The notes: generated from the letters alone by a model not told the origin. A stretch of DNA of 64,000 nt from Anodontia alba (GCA_964016985.1 OZ024823.1:134126112-134190111), one strand, 5' to 3'. Positions 10,929-22,258 are shown, numbered from the stretch's first letter. A program made the numbers and translations.

Positions 10929-11136
10929 ATAATATGCTGGGTAAAAAAATCAGCAGACGACACTTTGATATATTTTTCATTTTTTCCAGAAAAAAAGCTA
11001 CCGCATTTCATGCAAATTGTGTCCTCACGAGACAATTTGCATGAAGTGTCAAAACCTATTTTCTGAGAAAAATAAGAAACAAATATCGTCAATATGTCGT
11101 CTGCTGAATTAGCACAGAGAATGGTAAGGTTAAGTT
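10929..11136. repeat. Family D MITE, opposite orientation to its neighbour
   Basis: Starts ATATGCTGGGTAAAAAAATC AGCAGACGAC; central GCATTTCATGCAAATTGTGT hairpin; ends GTCGTCTGCTGAATTAGCAC. It faces the copy ending at 10878, only about 50 bp away. Confidence 0.8.
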
Positions 11137-11690
11137 GGTAAACTTTAGAGAAGAAATCAATGTGAAGATACTGTCTGTCATGTTTGTTGGCTCTTCCTCT
11201 TGGTGTCATTGGTAGGCTATGTTCTTTGACTGTGGCTTTTCCTGGACATGTTCCTTACTATTTTTCAAATCTGACTTATATCAAGGTATGCAAGAAAATA
11301 ACATCATACCATGTCATAGGCGTAGCGCTTCATTACGTACATACGCATGTGCGTAACAAACATAATTTTACAATAAAGTGGCATTGACATAAAATATTTG
11401 TTTCTTTTACATAAGAGGCTGCTCTTTAAGAAAAGAATTTGCTCCCTCTGGGAGTAAATTCTTTCCTTTAAGAGTAGCCCCTAATTTAAAAATGCTTCAA
11501 GGCATACATTTTAAAGAGTTTTCCTGGATTTGCGTACAAATGGTTTCGTTTGATCTGCGCCACTGCATGTACGAATATAAATGCTATGATTTTCACATCG
11601 TTGTCAGGGTTTATACAGTACCTAGTACTGAACAGGATAATAGCAAAACCTCAGTCAGACTGAGCGAACTTTACATTCTATCATTCGCAT
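11137..11690. other. Repeat remnants: duplicated word at 11180 and H hairpin at 11405
   Basis: 11180-11270 resembles 34375-34470 and 34895-35010 (CTTGGTGTCATTGGTAGGCT / TTCTTGGTGGGCTCTGTTCT). 11405-11480 is a family H hairpin, AAGAAAAGAATTTGCTCCCT ... its complement. No gene supported. Confidence 0.45.
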
Positions 11691-11691
11691 A

Positions 11692-11860
11692 TTAAATGCG
11701 CTGTACCATGCACAAACGTGGTTTCGGGCATATGCGGTCAGCGAAGGCCCAGATCAGACTGCGTGGTGTCTTTAGGACATATCGGACCGCGAAAGCCCAG
11801 AACAGAATGTCCACTGACGCAGTCTGATCAGGGCCTTCGCAGTCCAGTTACAGAATGATT
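11692..11860. repeat. Family C MITE
   Basis: GTCAGCGAAGGCCCAGATCA and TGATCAGGGCCTTCGCAGTC form the outer hairpin; an inner degraded repeat lies between. GGTTTCGGGCATATGCGG precedes it. Confidence 0.65.
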
Positions 11861-12082
11861 GGATGATATATCTAGCATATCAGAGTACAAAAAGGTCTAG
11901 ATCAGAAGACGCCTCGCTGGCTGATCAGGATCTTTATTGTTGGCATGGCCCGAAGATGCGTTATAACACGGCCTGTTGTAATATGCTGTCATTCGTTAAC
12001 TTAATATGCTGCTTTCATGATTTCTTGACCGTTGCAAGTAAACTGTACATTATCATGATTTTTTTTTACGATATTTACATTA

Positions 12083-12286
12083 CATCACGAAAACATGCCT
12101 ATATAATTTTGACCCCCTTGAACCCCACTTTTATGTAGTAAAACTGGGGTTTACAGGGGTATACATTATTTTTCTTATTTCTGCTCAAGCAGAAATGTTA
12201 AAAAAATCTGAGTTTTTTATCTGAAAATTTTCAATTTTTTCTAGGTGAAATGTTCTATATATTTGAATAAGCGTGTTTTCGTAATG
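12083..12286 (-). repeat. Family A MITE, copy 5, central hairpin deleted
   Basis: Both ends are present (CATCACGAAAACATGCCTAT, GCGTGTTTTCGTAATG). CTGCTCAAGCAG joins directly: the ~70-bp long hairpin has been lost at its base, the expected result of palindrome deletion. Confidence 0.85.
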
Positions 12287-12289
12287 AAC

Positions 12290-12860
12290 TGTACACCAAG
12301 TCGGTCCCGCAGACGCATTGCACTTTGGTGTTGTTTGGTAAGAGATTAAGTGCTTACTTAGATTTATTCAGCAGGCAATTCATGAAAACATAAATTTTGT
12401 AGAAATTGTTTATAATAAGCGATTTTCCAGTTTGTGAAATTTGTTTTCCATGCAGTATAATGACAAAAAGTTATATTCACATTATTATCGATGGTTCCCA
12501 CTTTTTGGTTGGAATCATGAAAGTTGCATGAGAGGTTATTCTAAGCATTTCTCATGTGGAAAAAGTCCTTTACATGCAAAGATATTGTACCGGTGATGAA
12601 AACCGAAAAAAAGAGAGATGCTGTACTTGCAAGTAGAGCTATTCAGACTCTCATGGGCCTCTTGTTCTTTCTTGATTTTCTTCCGGATAAGTCGATTTCA
12701 ACGTGAGCAAACCAGCTCTTATTGGCAATTGATGAAAATAAGTACTTCTTTGTTAACTCATGTTGTTTTAATTATGTTTTATTGTTGAAGTTTTCTTTCT
12801 TCCTGCCTTTCTTTCAAACATTAAAATGTAGAAAAGTGAATTGATTCGAATTTCTCATGT
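12290..12860. other. No recognisable feature
   Basis: AT-rich single-copy-looking sequence. A possible plus-strand donor (TTTGGTAAGA near 12350) has no convincing exon before it. Confidence 0.35.
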
Positions 12861-12929
12861 AATATTTATTTTCTGTTATATTTGGGTGTTTTCTTTTTTG
12901 TTTTCTTTCTATATTTCCTTCGAAAGTAG

Positions 12930-13135
12930 TCGATTTTAGTGTGAGAACGAATTGACCAAAATGAGAACAAATTGACCAAAATGAGTACGAATTGAACAAA
13001 TTGGCCGAAGAAAAAATTGGCCGAAGAAAAAATTTATGAGTACGAATTGACCGAAAAACGAGTACGAGTTGACCAAAATGAGAGCAAATTGACTTAAGTA
13101 CAAATTGACTTGAGAACGAATTGACTTCGTACCTG
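12930..13135. repeat. Degenerate ~19-bp tandem repeat
   Basis: Units near GAGNACGAATTGACCAAAAT repeat about ten times with drift, including ATTGGCCGAAGAAAAA twice. The long minus-strand open frame through it is explained by the repeat. Confidence 0.75.
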
Positions 13136-13554
13136 AATATCATCCTATTCTGAGAAGAAACTGCAGTTTTCGCGGTACGGTGAAGCGTGGAAGATGGAAA
13201 CAGTGTAGCAGGGAAAATGCAAAGACGCTTGTAAGATTTGGTTCGGTGGATGCTCAGGCAACCCTGCACACGCGCATTTAACACATCTTTTTCTTCCCCA
13301 TTTGCTACACGTTTTTACAGTTTACGTCACTTTTTTTTTACGTTAAGGGAATATTTTTCATTTGAAAACTATTTCACATTTGTGCCAATTCTCATATTGA
13401 AGGTCTTACATGCGGCAAGGTACGTTTTAGATTGTCGCAAATAAAATATTTTGACATGTCTGGATGACCAAAGAATCTTCTCTAACATCAAACACAGAGC
13501 ATTAATAGTTCTGTATCAAGTTGTATCAAGTTAGCAACGACACTGACATATATG

Positions 13555-13960
13555 CGAATATCAAAGGCCAAGAACAGCCTAAGAATCTGTGCAGTGCAAT
13601 CAGTCTTCATTTTCCGCCTGTAAATTCTACAGACATTCTCTAAGATAACAGCGAAGGCCTTGACCAGACTCTGCGGATGCGCAGACTGTTCTGTGCTGCC
13701 ATCTTTCATATATAAACTAAAGGCGCTTTCCGCTTTGCAGTATGATATGGGCCACGCCAAGCGAAAAGGTATTTTTGAACATGTGCAAGATGCACAGAGT
13801 TCCATTCAAATTTATACCGCGCATGCGCAAAGTCTCATCCGACCATTTGATATATTCTGCAGTGTCAACTGATTCTGTTACCGGACAGCGAAGGCCCTGA
13901 TCTGGGCCTTCGGTGTCCGCATATGCCGAAGACTCGTTTTCACATGGCGCGATCCATATA
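13555..13960. repeat. Two family C MITE remnants
   Basis: ACAGCGAAGGCCTTGACCAG ... GCGCAGACTG at 13650-13695 and CGAAGGCCCTGATCTGGGCC at 13885-13910, separated by CATGCGCAAAGTCTCATCCG, a flank word shared with 52720 and 54205. The last hairpin is short: the arms touch. Confidence 0.5.
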
Positions 13961-14206
13961 AGAAGATTTCAGTCAAATCAGAGAAAGACGCGAATAGCGA
14001 TTACACGGGCCAGCTTGCATACATGTGTGCCTCTTGTCAAGACATTTGCAGTTCTCTATGAGCATTTGGATCTGTTAAAGTTCAAATAATTTCTGCGAAT
14101 AGTGAAGGGTCTTACCAACACTATGCTGGATGCGCACGCTGGGCTAATCCTGCACTGTACATTTATGGTATTAAAACATTTTCCTACGCCTCAACGTACC
14201 ATTAAT

Positions 14207-14330
14207 TAATGCGCAATGCAGGAAAAGGGCTCTTGTGCCATATGCGATAAAAAAGGCCCAGATCAGACTGCACATTCGCGCAGTCTGACCCGGGCCTTTG
14301 TTACTCGCTTACAGAATCAATAAATACTGA
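14207..14330. repeat. Family C MITE
   Basis: GCGCAATGCAGGAAAAGGGC followed by AAAGGCCCAGATCAGACTGC and its partner GACCCGGGCCTTTG; GGGC end subtype. Confidence 0.6.
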
Positions 14331-14339
14331 TAAATATTT

Positions 14340-14425
14340 CAACGACAGGAAAAGTCCCTGGTGGGACTGCGCGGATGCGCAGGCTGAATTGAATCGCCGC
14401 TACTCGCATGTCATTAGAGCCATTT
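14340..14425. repeat. Family C half-element
   Basis: GGGACTGCGCGGATGCGCAG GCTGAATTGAATCGCCGC; only the hairpin tip and one arm remain. Confidence 0.4.
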
Positions 14426-14472
14426 CTTCGCGTTCAAACGTATCATTCTTCTTGACACCAAAGACACCTTCT

Positions 14473-14698
14473 TAACACTTAGCATGCTGGGTTAAAAAAT
14501 TCAACAGACGTCATTTTGAAATACATTTTTTTCTTATTTTTCCATGCAGAAAATGGGGTTTTAACATTTCATGCAAGCTGTGTTCTAAGGAGACAATTTG
14601 CATGAAATGTCAAAGCCTAATTCTGAGGAAAAAAAAAAAAGAATAACATTATCAATTTGTCGTCTGCAGAATTAGCCCTGAGAGTGGCAAAGGCTAAC
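14473..14698. repeat. Family D MITE
   Basis: AACACTTAGCATGCTGGGTT to GAGAGTGGCAAAGGCTAA with the TTTCATGCAAGCTGTGTTCT hairpin in the middle. Confidence 0.8.
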
Positions 14699-14699
14699 A

Positions 14700-15099
14700 A
14701 GAATGTCTTATAAACTGTAAGACGTTTGAAGTGTTTACGTAAGATGACTTAGCTACGTTTACAAGGCAAATCAATAGACGAATAAATTTCAGGGAATCGA
14801 TAGAAGCAGGTAAGTCAGAAAATCCTCAATCAATGCAACATTTTTAGCTTGTGTGAGTAGGACGAGGCCTTGGAATTTGTTATTGTCTTCATTGGAAGCT
14901 ACAACAGAACTTTATTGAGACTGAAAGTTCTGGGAAGACAAATACAACTCTCTTTATAACGGCATTCATTATAACAGCAAAATTCTTTATAACATCATTT
15001 TGAATGCGCTCTTCTGTTATAAAACAACAGTTAACGTCAAAATATTGGAGAACAAATACTGACGTTGTAGAGGTGGTAGTAAGCTTTAAGCATAATAAC
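14700..15099. other. No gene seen
   Basis: Contains a TTTATAACGGCATTCATTAT AACAGCAAAATTCTTTATAAC degenerate duplication near 14950-15000. Nothing else recognised. Confidence 0.35.
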
Positions 15100-15348
15100 C
15101 ATCACGAAAACATGCCTATATAATTTTGACCCCCTTAAACCCCACTTTTATATAGTAAAACTGGGGTTTACAAGGGTATACACTATTTTTCTTATTACTG
15201 CTGAAAAACATAAAGGCGTTTCTAACGAGTACCCACAATCTATGTTTTGAGCAGAATTATGAAAAATATCAGAATTTTTTATCTGAAAATTTTCATTTTT
15301 TTGGTAGTAAAATTTTCAGTGTATTTGAATAGGCGTGTCTTCGTAATG
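15100..15348 (-). repeat. Family A MITE, copy 6
   Basis: Both ends present. One hairpin arm truncated: AAACATAAAGGCGTTTCTAA CGAGTACCC, so the left half of the long palindrome is gone. Confidence 0.85.
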
Positions 15349-15489
15349 TCAGGCCCAAAGCGGACTGGTCTGGTAAGGTCTTTCGTGCCTGGCATATTTT
15401 AATCAAAGCGCTGACAGTACTGGTGGGTAAATTGTCTCTGAGTGTAGGCTGGGAAAATGGTCCTGAACGGGGACTTACGACTGTTTCAT

Positions 15490-15590
15490 TTAACCCTTCA
15501 TTACCTGTGATTTAAGAAAACAGTGCAGACCCTGATCAGACGTCGCGTTCTGATCTGGGTCTGCACTGTTTGCCAATGGCCCAAATGACC
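15490..15590. repeat. Family B MITE
   Basis: Hairpin 15512-15577, AAACAGTGCAGACCCTGATC with its complement. Left flank TTAACCCTTCATTACCTG. Confidence 0.6.
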
Positions 15591-15874
15591 CAGTCCAAGT
15601 TTTACCGATTGCCCTCTATCAACCGCACTCTGATGTCACAGCGACAAAAATAGCGCTAACCTGAATCAACGCGCGGTTGATTACATTTGCCAATGATAAT
15701 CACGTTGACAGCTACCTTAATGAAATTTTGGCATTACTGGCGTTATTTTTTCAACCAAAAAGTATTAATATGTCGCCACGAAAACATACCGTGTGGTTAC
15801 TCATTAAAATCCATTCGATGAGGCCCAAGAATGTTTTTATGAGGAAATAACAAAAGAGGCACAAAGTAAGAAAA

Positions 15875-16092
15875 TGGCCCTTTTGCGGACAACGTAGGTC
15901 CAAATCTACTTGTGCATAAGCACAAGCAGATCAGGACCTTCATTGTCCGCTTACAGAATCTATGGATATTGTAGTATATGTAGAACAGAGAATGCTCATA
16001 TCAGACTGCACGGGTGCGGATGCTGATCTGGATTTACCTTGTCCTTTACTTGTATAAGGGCCTTTTTCGTGCGTTGCGCATCAAATTATTTT
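15875..16092. repeat. Family C MITE (GGGCC-ended subtype)
   Basis: Starts AAAATGGCCCTTTTGCGG and ends TATAAGGGCCTTTTTCGTGC; two internal hairpins (CAAATCTACTTGTGC..., CAGACTGCACGGGTGCGG). Confidence 0.6.
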
Positions 16093-16274
16093 TGTGGATA
16101 GAGCTACGATACTATATTTTGCCGTGTGCTTCCCTGTTCCGATATTACATAATGCGGTCATGTTGAGTTGAGACAAGATAAAATACTGACTCAGATCAGA
16201 AGATCAGTCTACGCATCATCATTCTGAGCTGTAGCCACATTTCGCATACAGTATGTCTTCTCAACGTGAAGAAC

Positions 16275-17045
16275 GGTAAGCTACGAGGGCGAGTCAATAC
16301 TGAAGTAACCAGCATAACAGATTTCTACTGGACCGACAAGGTCACAATTTTCACGTTATTGTAATAACGAATTGTATCTGTGTCGATTTGTTCATTGATA
16401 TAAAGATGTCCAGTGTTAAACATGTATCTGTGTCGATTTGTTCATTGATAAGATGTCCAGTGTTAAACATGACCACAGAAACGACTGCTTTTCGTCTAAA
16501 TTGGATTACAGAGCTGTTATTTAACCACTTTGAAAGAGAAAGCTGATAAGGAACTATATCGCGTATACTGACCTTCTGCACTATCATACGCTCAAGTAAA
16601 ATTCAAAAGAGATAGAAGTTCCTCAGAAGATGAAAGTAGGTCTGGACGCCCACTAAATGCCACCGATGATGAAATGTGCAACAAAGGTCGGGATTTTGTA
16701 CATTGTAATAGGCATATACAGATAGAAAGAGATAGCTTAGACATCGGACACTTCACACGATAACGTTTCAACCATCTTCATGATCATTTAGGTATGCACA
16801 AGCTAACAGCTCGTCTTGTCCCCAAAGTCCTTAGTGATGAGCAAATGACAACTAGAGTAGTTGACAGTTGAAGTGGTTCAGGTCGAAATGAGAATTTTCT
16901 TTTGCGCCTTGCAACTGTAGAAGAGACATGTGTCCATTACTATGTGCTAGACTCAAAGTCGCTAGTGGGTAGGACCTGGTTCCACGAGTCCCAAGAACTT
17001 CAAGACGCAATCATAAACCGTATTTTGGCCGCCAAGGAATAATTC
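16275..17045 (+). pseudogene. Mariner-type transposase remnant
   Basis: Three plus-strand pieces in shifting frames match the order of mariner transposase. 16591-16756 reads FKRDRSSSEDESRSGRPLNA and ends at a TAA. 16772-16870 reads NHLHDHLGMHKLTARLVPKV. About 16895-16960 reads LATVEETCVHYYVLDSK, the region of the first catalytic Asp; here the motif is EETC, so Glu stands where Asp is expected. CTACGAGGGCGAGTCAATAC near 16275 resembles a mariner end. Frameshifts, stops and the changed catalytic residue show it is dead. An imperfect direct repeat lies at 16372-16470. The right end is not resolved. Confidence 0.75.
16372..16472. repeat. Tandem duplication, ~52-bp unit
   Basis: GTATCTGTGTCGATTTGTTC ATTGATA and AAGATGTCCAGTGTTAAACA TG occur twice in tandem; the second copy lacks a few bases between the two words. 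Confidence 0.85.
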
Positions 17046-17099
17046 CGTTAGACTTTGTACCAATGGGGAGTACAATAACGGGGATTATTATGCAAACTT

Positions 17100-17378
17100 C
17101 ATCACGAAAACATGCCTATATAATTTTGACCCCCTTAAACCCCACTTTTATATGGTAAAACTGGGGTTTACAGGGGTATACATTATTTTTCTTATTTCTG
17201 CTTAAAAACATAGATTGTGGGTACTCGTTAGAACCGCCTCGCCGAGGCGGTTCTAACAAGTACCCACAATCTATGTTTTGAGCAGAAATATGAAAAATAT
17301 CAGAGATTTTTATCTGAAAATTTTCAGTTTTTGGAAGTGAAACTTTCTATATATTTGAATAGGCGAGTTTTCGTAATG
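17100..17378 (-). repeat. Family A MITE, copy 7
   Basis: Full-length; CCGCCTCGCCGAGGCGG centre, ends CATCACGAAAACATGCC and GGCGAGTTTTCGTAATG. Confidence 0.88.
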
Positions 17379-17461
17379 TATTTGACCAATTGAGAATAAC
17401 AATCCGTGAAAAACGATGCGGTACACTCTCTAAAGGAGGTCTCCAGCCAGACAATACAAGA

Positions 17462-17742
17462 CACTACGAAAACAAGTCTATTCAAATATACTGAAAATTT
17501 TACAAGCAAAAAATGAAAATTTTTCAGATAAAAATTCTGATATTTATCATATTTCTGCTCAAAACATAGATTGTTGGTACTCGTTAGAGCCGCCTCGGCG
17601 AGGCGGCTCTAACGAGTACCCACACTCTATGCTCTTTTAGCAAAATAAGAAAAAATAATGTATACCCCTGTAAACCCCATTTTTATTATATAAAAGTGGG
17701 GTTTAAGTGGGGTCAACATTACATAGGCATGTTTTCGTGATG
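17462..17742 (+). repeat. Family A MITE, copy 8
   Basis: Full-length, opposite orientation to copy 7 and about 80 bp from it. Centre CCGCCTCGGCGAGGCGG. Confidence 0.88.
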
Positions 17743-17852
17743 GTCCACAATTGAAAGTTTTCAATTGATGCTGTAGAGTGAAATGGGTATGAAATAATAC
17801 CACATCCTGCTTTCGCCTGATTTGGCACCTAGTACTTTTTGTTCCCGAACTT

Positions 17853-18078
17853 TAACCCATTTATGCCGAGTTGACTTCTACCTCAAATCTTTGGACAGGT
17901 CCATTTCCAACAGAAGGGGTGGCTGGTTACTTTTTATTATTACCATGTTTCATAGAATTTCCTGTATTTAATACAAACAGTGTAGACCCTGATCACGCGG
18001 TGCCTTCTGCGGCGTCTGATCTGGGTCCACATTGTTTGCTAATGTCCACTTTAAGGGACACTAGGCGTACTTGGGTTA
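17853..18078 (+). repeat. Family B4 MITE
   Basis: Ends AACCCATTTATGCCGA and GGCGTACTTGGGTT. Hairpin 17976-18040 is diverged. Full match in layout to 62189-62419, including TTATTATTACCATGTTT. Confidence 0.75.
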
Positions 18079-18079
18079 A

Positions 18080-18820
18080 AATAGAGATATCCATGTCGGA
18101 CGCCAATTTCGGTCCATTTAAGCAGTCAAGTCAGCGGTTGAGGAGTGGGTAGCCGCAAAGGGCCCGGGTTCTCCCGTTCCATGATGTTGGCACTGGAACA
18201 CCGTTGGGCCAAATGTATCATGCAGGAGAATAATTACACAGAAACAGAAGAGGAAGTAAGTTTGGCCGGTTACCTATTGACTGAGTCCTCATAGTCAAAC
18301 TAAACCCAATAATTTGCTTCGTACATTGTGAAAAAAAAAACTGGTAAATTTATTCGTGGTGCGGTAATTCAGATTACTAAAGATGTGATGATGAATTGTA
18401 ATGTGTATTTTTTTCACGTTCAAAAGCGTTTTGGTTCGCTCCCAAAAAACCACAATACCATGCTGTATAAGAAGACCCAAACCCAAACAAGCAGTCCAAC
18501 GGCATGCAGACTAATCGGAATCTGTGCTGTTCGATAAACAGATTCTGAAGGGTAGATATTGTTTTGTATCGAAGACACTATAGCCTGACCTAAGTGAATG
18601 GAGTAACAAGACCGTCCGAAGAAACTTTGGGAGCTTTGCTGTTAAGGTGTATAGGGCTCGTTTTCTTTCAGCACGCTAGGAATGAATGGACTACTTCGCA
18701 AGCTATTTTCCGCCATTTTATATTTTCAAAGCAGACGAAATAAATTTACTTAACTTTTGTGATAAATATGAATTACGGGGGTCATTAAATTGTCATTTTT
18801 AATAGCAGACGCCAAATATA
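18080..18820. other. No recognisable feature
   Basis: Possible plus-strand donor GGAAGTAAGTTTGG at 18253 after an open stretch, but no acceptor or family recognised. Otherwise AT-rich. Confidence 0.3.
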
Positions 18821-18821
18821 T

Positions 18822-19037
18822 TTACTGTATTAACCCTAAATATTCGAACAGGCAGGTCTAAGCAAATCGTGTAGACCTAGATCAGACGCGGCGTCTGATC
18901 AGAGTCTACACTGTTTGCCACTCATCTATCTTTTTAGACACATCAACAGTTGGTAAAATGGACTTTTTCACATGTTTGGAAATGTTCGACAAGGAATGAA
19001 GGTTTCCGAATATTTAGAATAAAATATGGTACCGTAC
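18822..19037 (+). repeat. Family B1 MITE
   Basis: TTACTGTATTAACCCTAAAT end and AATATGGTACCGTA end. Short hairpin 18873-18922 centred on CAGACGCGGCGTCTG. Tail AGACACATCAACAGTTGG. Confidence 0.7.
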
Positions 19038-19126
19038 CACTGACTGCTAGTGTTTAAGACCAAGGTTTTGATAAATGTAACTAGAAAGATAGCATTATGG
19101 CTCAAGATAACCAACAGTCAGGTGCA

Positions 19127-19130
<4 letters not shown>

Positions 19131-19157
<27 letters not shown>

Positions 19158-19397
19158 GGTGGGTGGGGGGGGGGGGGGGATGGTTTACGGCCCTTTCAAG
19201 AATATTTCACTTATATCGAGCCGATCGTTCATCGAAGGTGGGCGAAAACCGGAGTACCCGGAGAAAAAACACCTGACCAACCGTAAGCAGAACTTGGCTT
19301 TCCCACATATGACCCGAGCTAAGATCGAACCACAGCGGTGAGAAACCTAATGGATTAAGAGTCAACTCTCTTATCCACTAGGCTACGGGGGCTCGCT
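19131..19397 (-). mobile_element. tRNA-derived SINE, minus strand
   Basis: Read on the minus strand it starts GAGCCCCCGTAGCCTAGTGG (A box) and has GTGGTTCGATCTTAGC (B box), a tRNA-like head, then an unrelated body and a C run plus A run at the 3' end (the T and G runs at 19131-19179 on the plus strand). It is flanked by identical 13-bp direct repeats GTCAGGTGCAGTA at 19118-19130 and 19398-19410. Box promoters are those used by RNA polymerase III. The clean duplication suggests a fairly recent insertion. Confidence 0.85.
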
Positions 19398-19643
19398 GTC
19401 AGGTGCAGTAAAAAAAGGAAGTAGTTTGCCACGAAAATAAATGTAATAGGTCCTCATTAGAATCGCCTCACCAGTTCTATTCCAATGAATATGTATAACA
19501 TATACATGTATTTGGTGCGGTAATACGAAGAATAATAAAATTTAAAATACGCACTCCTATTATAAATATAAAATGTTCAATGGCATTCTTAACTAAGAAG
19601 GAGTATTTTGACTTTCAGATTTTGGCTTGCCCTTTTACATATG

Positions 19644-19759
<116 letters not shown>

Positions 19760-19797
19760 ATTTTCTCATTTGGTTGTCTTTACCAGAGAGCAAAGTG

Positions 19798-20058
19798 CAT
19801 CCCGAAAACATGCCTATATTATTTTGACTTTTATATAGTAAAACTGGGGTTTACAGGGTATACACTATTTTTCCTATTTCTGTTCAAAAACATAGACTGT
19901 GGGTACGTGTTAGAACCGCCTCGTCGAGGCGGTTCTAACGAGTACCTACAATCTATGTTTGAGCAGAAATAGAAAAAATATCAGAGTTTTTATCTGAAAA
20001 TTTTCAGTTTTTGGAGGTGAAATTTTCTATATATTTGAACAGGCGTGTTTTCGTAATG
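19798..20058 (-). repeat. Family A MITE, copy 9
   Basis: Slight internal deletion (GACCCCCTTAAACCCC absent). Hairpin centre CCGCCTCGTCGAGGCGG intact. Confidence 0.85.
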
Positions 20059-20129
20059 ACCTAGCTTGTTATGTGGTCCAAGCTTGGTATAGAAATCTAA
20101 ATCTACCGCTATGGTTCGGTACTATATGC

Positions 20130-20250
20130 GACAGGCAATACGTATGCAAATAGTGTAGATCCAGATGAGACCGCTCGTAACGAGCCGTCTCATCATTATG
20201 TAGAATGTTTGCCATTCGGTTCTAGATTTTTAGACGAAGTCTAATTATGT
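20130..20250 (+). repeat. Family B3 MITE, left part
   Basis: Hairpin 20147-20214: GCAAATAGTGTAGATCCAGA TGAGAC with partner around GCTCGTAACGAGC; followed by GCCATTCGGTTCTAGATTTT. Confidence 0.6.
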
Positions 20251-20259
20251 CAGCCTCTG

Positions 20260-21100
20260 TATGGAAGAATGCACGTGCCTTGGCGCGATGATAAATCTCA
20301 TGAAATGGTTATTTTTGTCAACTCCTTTGATTCAACTTTCATTGTGTGCATTTTAAAACATCTTGACAATATGATCTTCAAGTTCACGCCAAAATCAAGT
20401 TTTGAAAATCAAAGAAATCCTCCCCTATTTAGAATAACAATTTGATAGAATTAATGATGTACATTGCGCGAAGGTGCTTTCCAAAGAAAGGATAAATCAT
20501 ATGCCTATTTGCCGGAACAAAGCGGAAAATCAAAAGGAACAAAATTATGATGGACATTTAGTAAAAGTTCTCAACGTCAGAAGATAAAAGGAAATCTTGT
20601 TTGCTTTATTTATTTTTAGCATGTTAAGGACCCTAATTCAGACAAAAGAAAATTTTTGAAACTTGCAACGAATGTGCAAAGTGACAAGGCCTTTTTTTGA
20701 CACCAGCTGAGAAATAGCCAAGCCATAGAGCAATTATAAAACGTTGAATCACTGGCAAGTCAGAATGTTCAGATGAACAGACATGGACCCTCAAAAGAAA
20801 GGGTGCAACCAGGCGCCCTAAGAATTCAAGGGTTGCGACAGACAGTCATTCTATAAATTTATATCGCGGTATGTCTAAATGACGAAAAGAAGCTATCGTG
20901 CGAAAGGCGAGTACGGTGGTGAAATTAGATATCAACCACGTATCCAACGTTGCATAGAGTGGAGTATGACTTTGACATAAAAACTGTCAAAGTTTCGGGT
21001 ATAGAGTGGACTTCGTTTAAAGAATATCTATTTAAATATTTGAAAAATTGTCAAAAATATCTATTAGTTTTCGTCGCTTATCTTCTTTTTTTGAGAATGC
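20260..21100. other. No recognisable feature
   Basis: AT-rich stretch with no convincing exon, RNA gene or known repeat. Confidence 0.4.
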
Positions 21101-21104
21101 TTCT

Positions 21105-21190
21105 TGTTTATTGATCACCTTATTTGCAACAATGGTCGTGTCCACAATCGAAGGTTCAATTGTAGAAACTCAGGGATGAAAGGGTTAAGT
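21105..21190 (+). repeat. Family B3 MITE tail
   Basis: ATTTGCAACAATGGTCGTGT CCACAATCGAAG and AAACTCAGGGATGAAAGGGT match the right end of 51862-52072. It is separated from the left part at 20130-20250 by about 850 bp, so the element may have been split by an insertion. Confidence 0.5.
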
Positions 21191-21304
21191 TTACGCTACA
21201 TTTAAAACTGGGCCTACTGTTATGCTGAAGTTGTAACTCTCACCCTCATCCCCTACCCCACCCCAACGGAACAGTGCTCAATTCTCAATATTGTGATATA
21301 TATA

Positions 21305-21640
21305 CAGTCGACTCTCGTTATCTCGAATTCCAAACGACTCACTGAAACACTTCGAGATATCCGTACCTCGACCTACCAGAGTTGAGGGAGTGAGGAAAAC
21401 AATAAATTGAACAACCACATTTAACAAATGAATATGTAATTTGACTCCTGAAGTTAGAAATATATATATAAAATAACATGGAAAAGATAATGTGGAAAAG
21501 AAGAGAAATTGAGCAAGTTCTCCTCTTTTCCACATTATTTTGTTACCTGTTGTCATAGTTTCATGTTAAAACAGGGATCAAATTTTCACTTCGAGATAAG
21601 CGGTCGAAATAAGCGAGTTCGAGATAACGAGGTTCGACTG
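21305..21640. repeat. Family G pogo-like MITE, copy 2
   Basis: TA-flanked, CAGTCGACTCTCGTTATCTC end, right end GATAACGAGGTTCGACTG. Central hairpin near 21483-21540 of GATAATGTGGAAAAGAAGAG type. Lies in the intron just downstream of the exon at 21683. Confidence 0.75.
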
Positions 21641-21682
21641 TATATGGAAACCGCCGACAATTAAATATGGAGTCCAACTCAC

Positions 21683-21805
21683 CATTTCCACCAGTTTCAG
21701 CATCTTTCTCTCCTCTCTCGAAGGCAGGATTGCTGTAACCCAGATGTGATGGTGATCCTTTTTCTGTGTCCCCTTCCTGTCGCAGCTTCTCTGGTCGGGA
21801 AATAT
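21683..21805 (-). CDS. Internal host exon, 123 bp, minus strand; function unknown
   Basis: On the minus strand the acceptor is TATCTTTTGTTTGCAG and the donor is a textbook GTGAGT. The exon is phase 1 at both ends and encodes ISRPEKLRQEGDTEKGSPSH then LGYSNPAFERGEKDAETGGN; composition is hydrophilic and charged, like a cytoplasmic or disordered region of a larger protein. The NPAF-type motif is seen in membrane-protein tails, but I cannot name the family. Flanked by a pogo-like MITE on one side and a family F palindrome on the other, both intronic. This is the best-supported host exon in the window. Upstream and downstream partners could be 62864 and 10181. Confidence 0.6.
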
Positions 21806-21895
21806 CTGCAAACAAAAGATAACGTTGAAACTGCAAGCACAAAACGGCGTCATGACTTACATGACCAGTACCAGTCCGTCTTCGTAAGCTAATCA

Positions 21896-22003
21896 CCCAG
21901 CTAGCATTCTTTATAAATCTATAGCGGGCCGTTATCGGCCCGTCAGCTACCCTGACGGGCCGATAACGGCCCGCTATAGATTTATAAAGAATGCTTACTG
22001 GGC
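21896..22003. repeat. Family F MITE, near-perfect palindrome
   Basis: CCCAGCTAGCATTCTTTATA pairs with TATAAAGAATGCTTACTGGG. Inner arm ATAGCGGGCCGTTATCGGCC is exact. Loop AGCTACCCT is inverted relative to the copy at 8515. Confidence 0.88.
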
Positions 22004-22189
22004 AGCGTTTAAAGTGTTGACTTATTGAATCTTCACAGACTCTCCATTGTGTTAGCGAATAGTGTAGACACTGAACTGATTAGGTGGATGTGCAGGATAT
22101 TAGAGATAGCCTCTTAAGGGGAATGAATACACCGTCAAGGGAAATAACTCTGACATGGAAATTATTTTCCTCCTTTCTCATTGGCGGAA

Positions 22190-22258
22190 GGGGTGGCTAC
22201 TCTTAAAGGAAAGAATTCGATCCCTGTGGAAGCAAATTCCTTCTATAAGACCTGCACC
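22190..22258. repeat. Family H hairpin
   Basis: GGCTACTCTTAAAGGAAAGA ATTCGATCCC pairs imperfectly with GAAGCAAATTCCTTCTATAAG. Confidence 0.5.

Noticed and set aside
12814..13284. 156-codon minus-strand ORF
   Set aside because: Runs through a degenerate ~19-bp tandem repeat; no domain, no splice context, composition follows the repeat.
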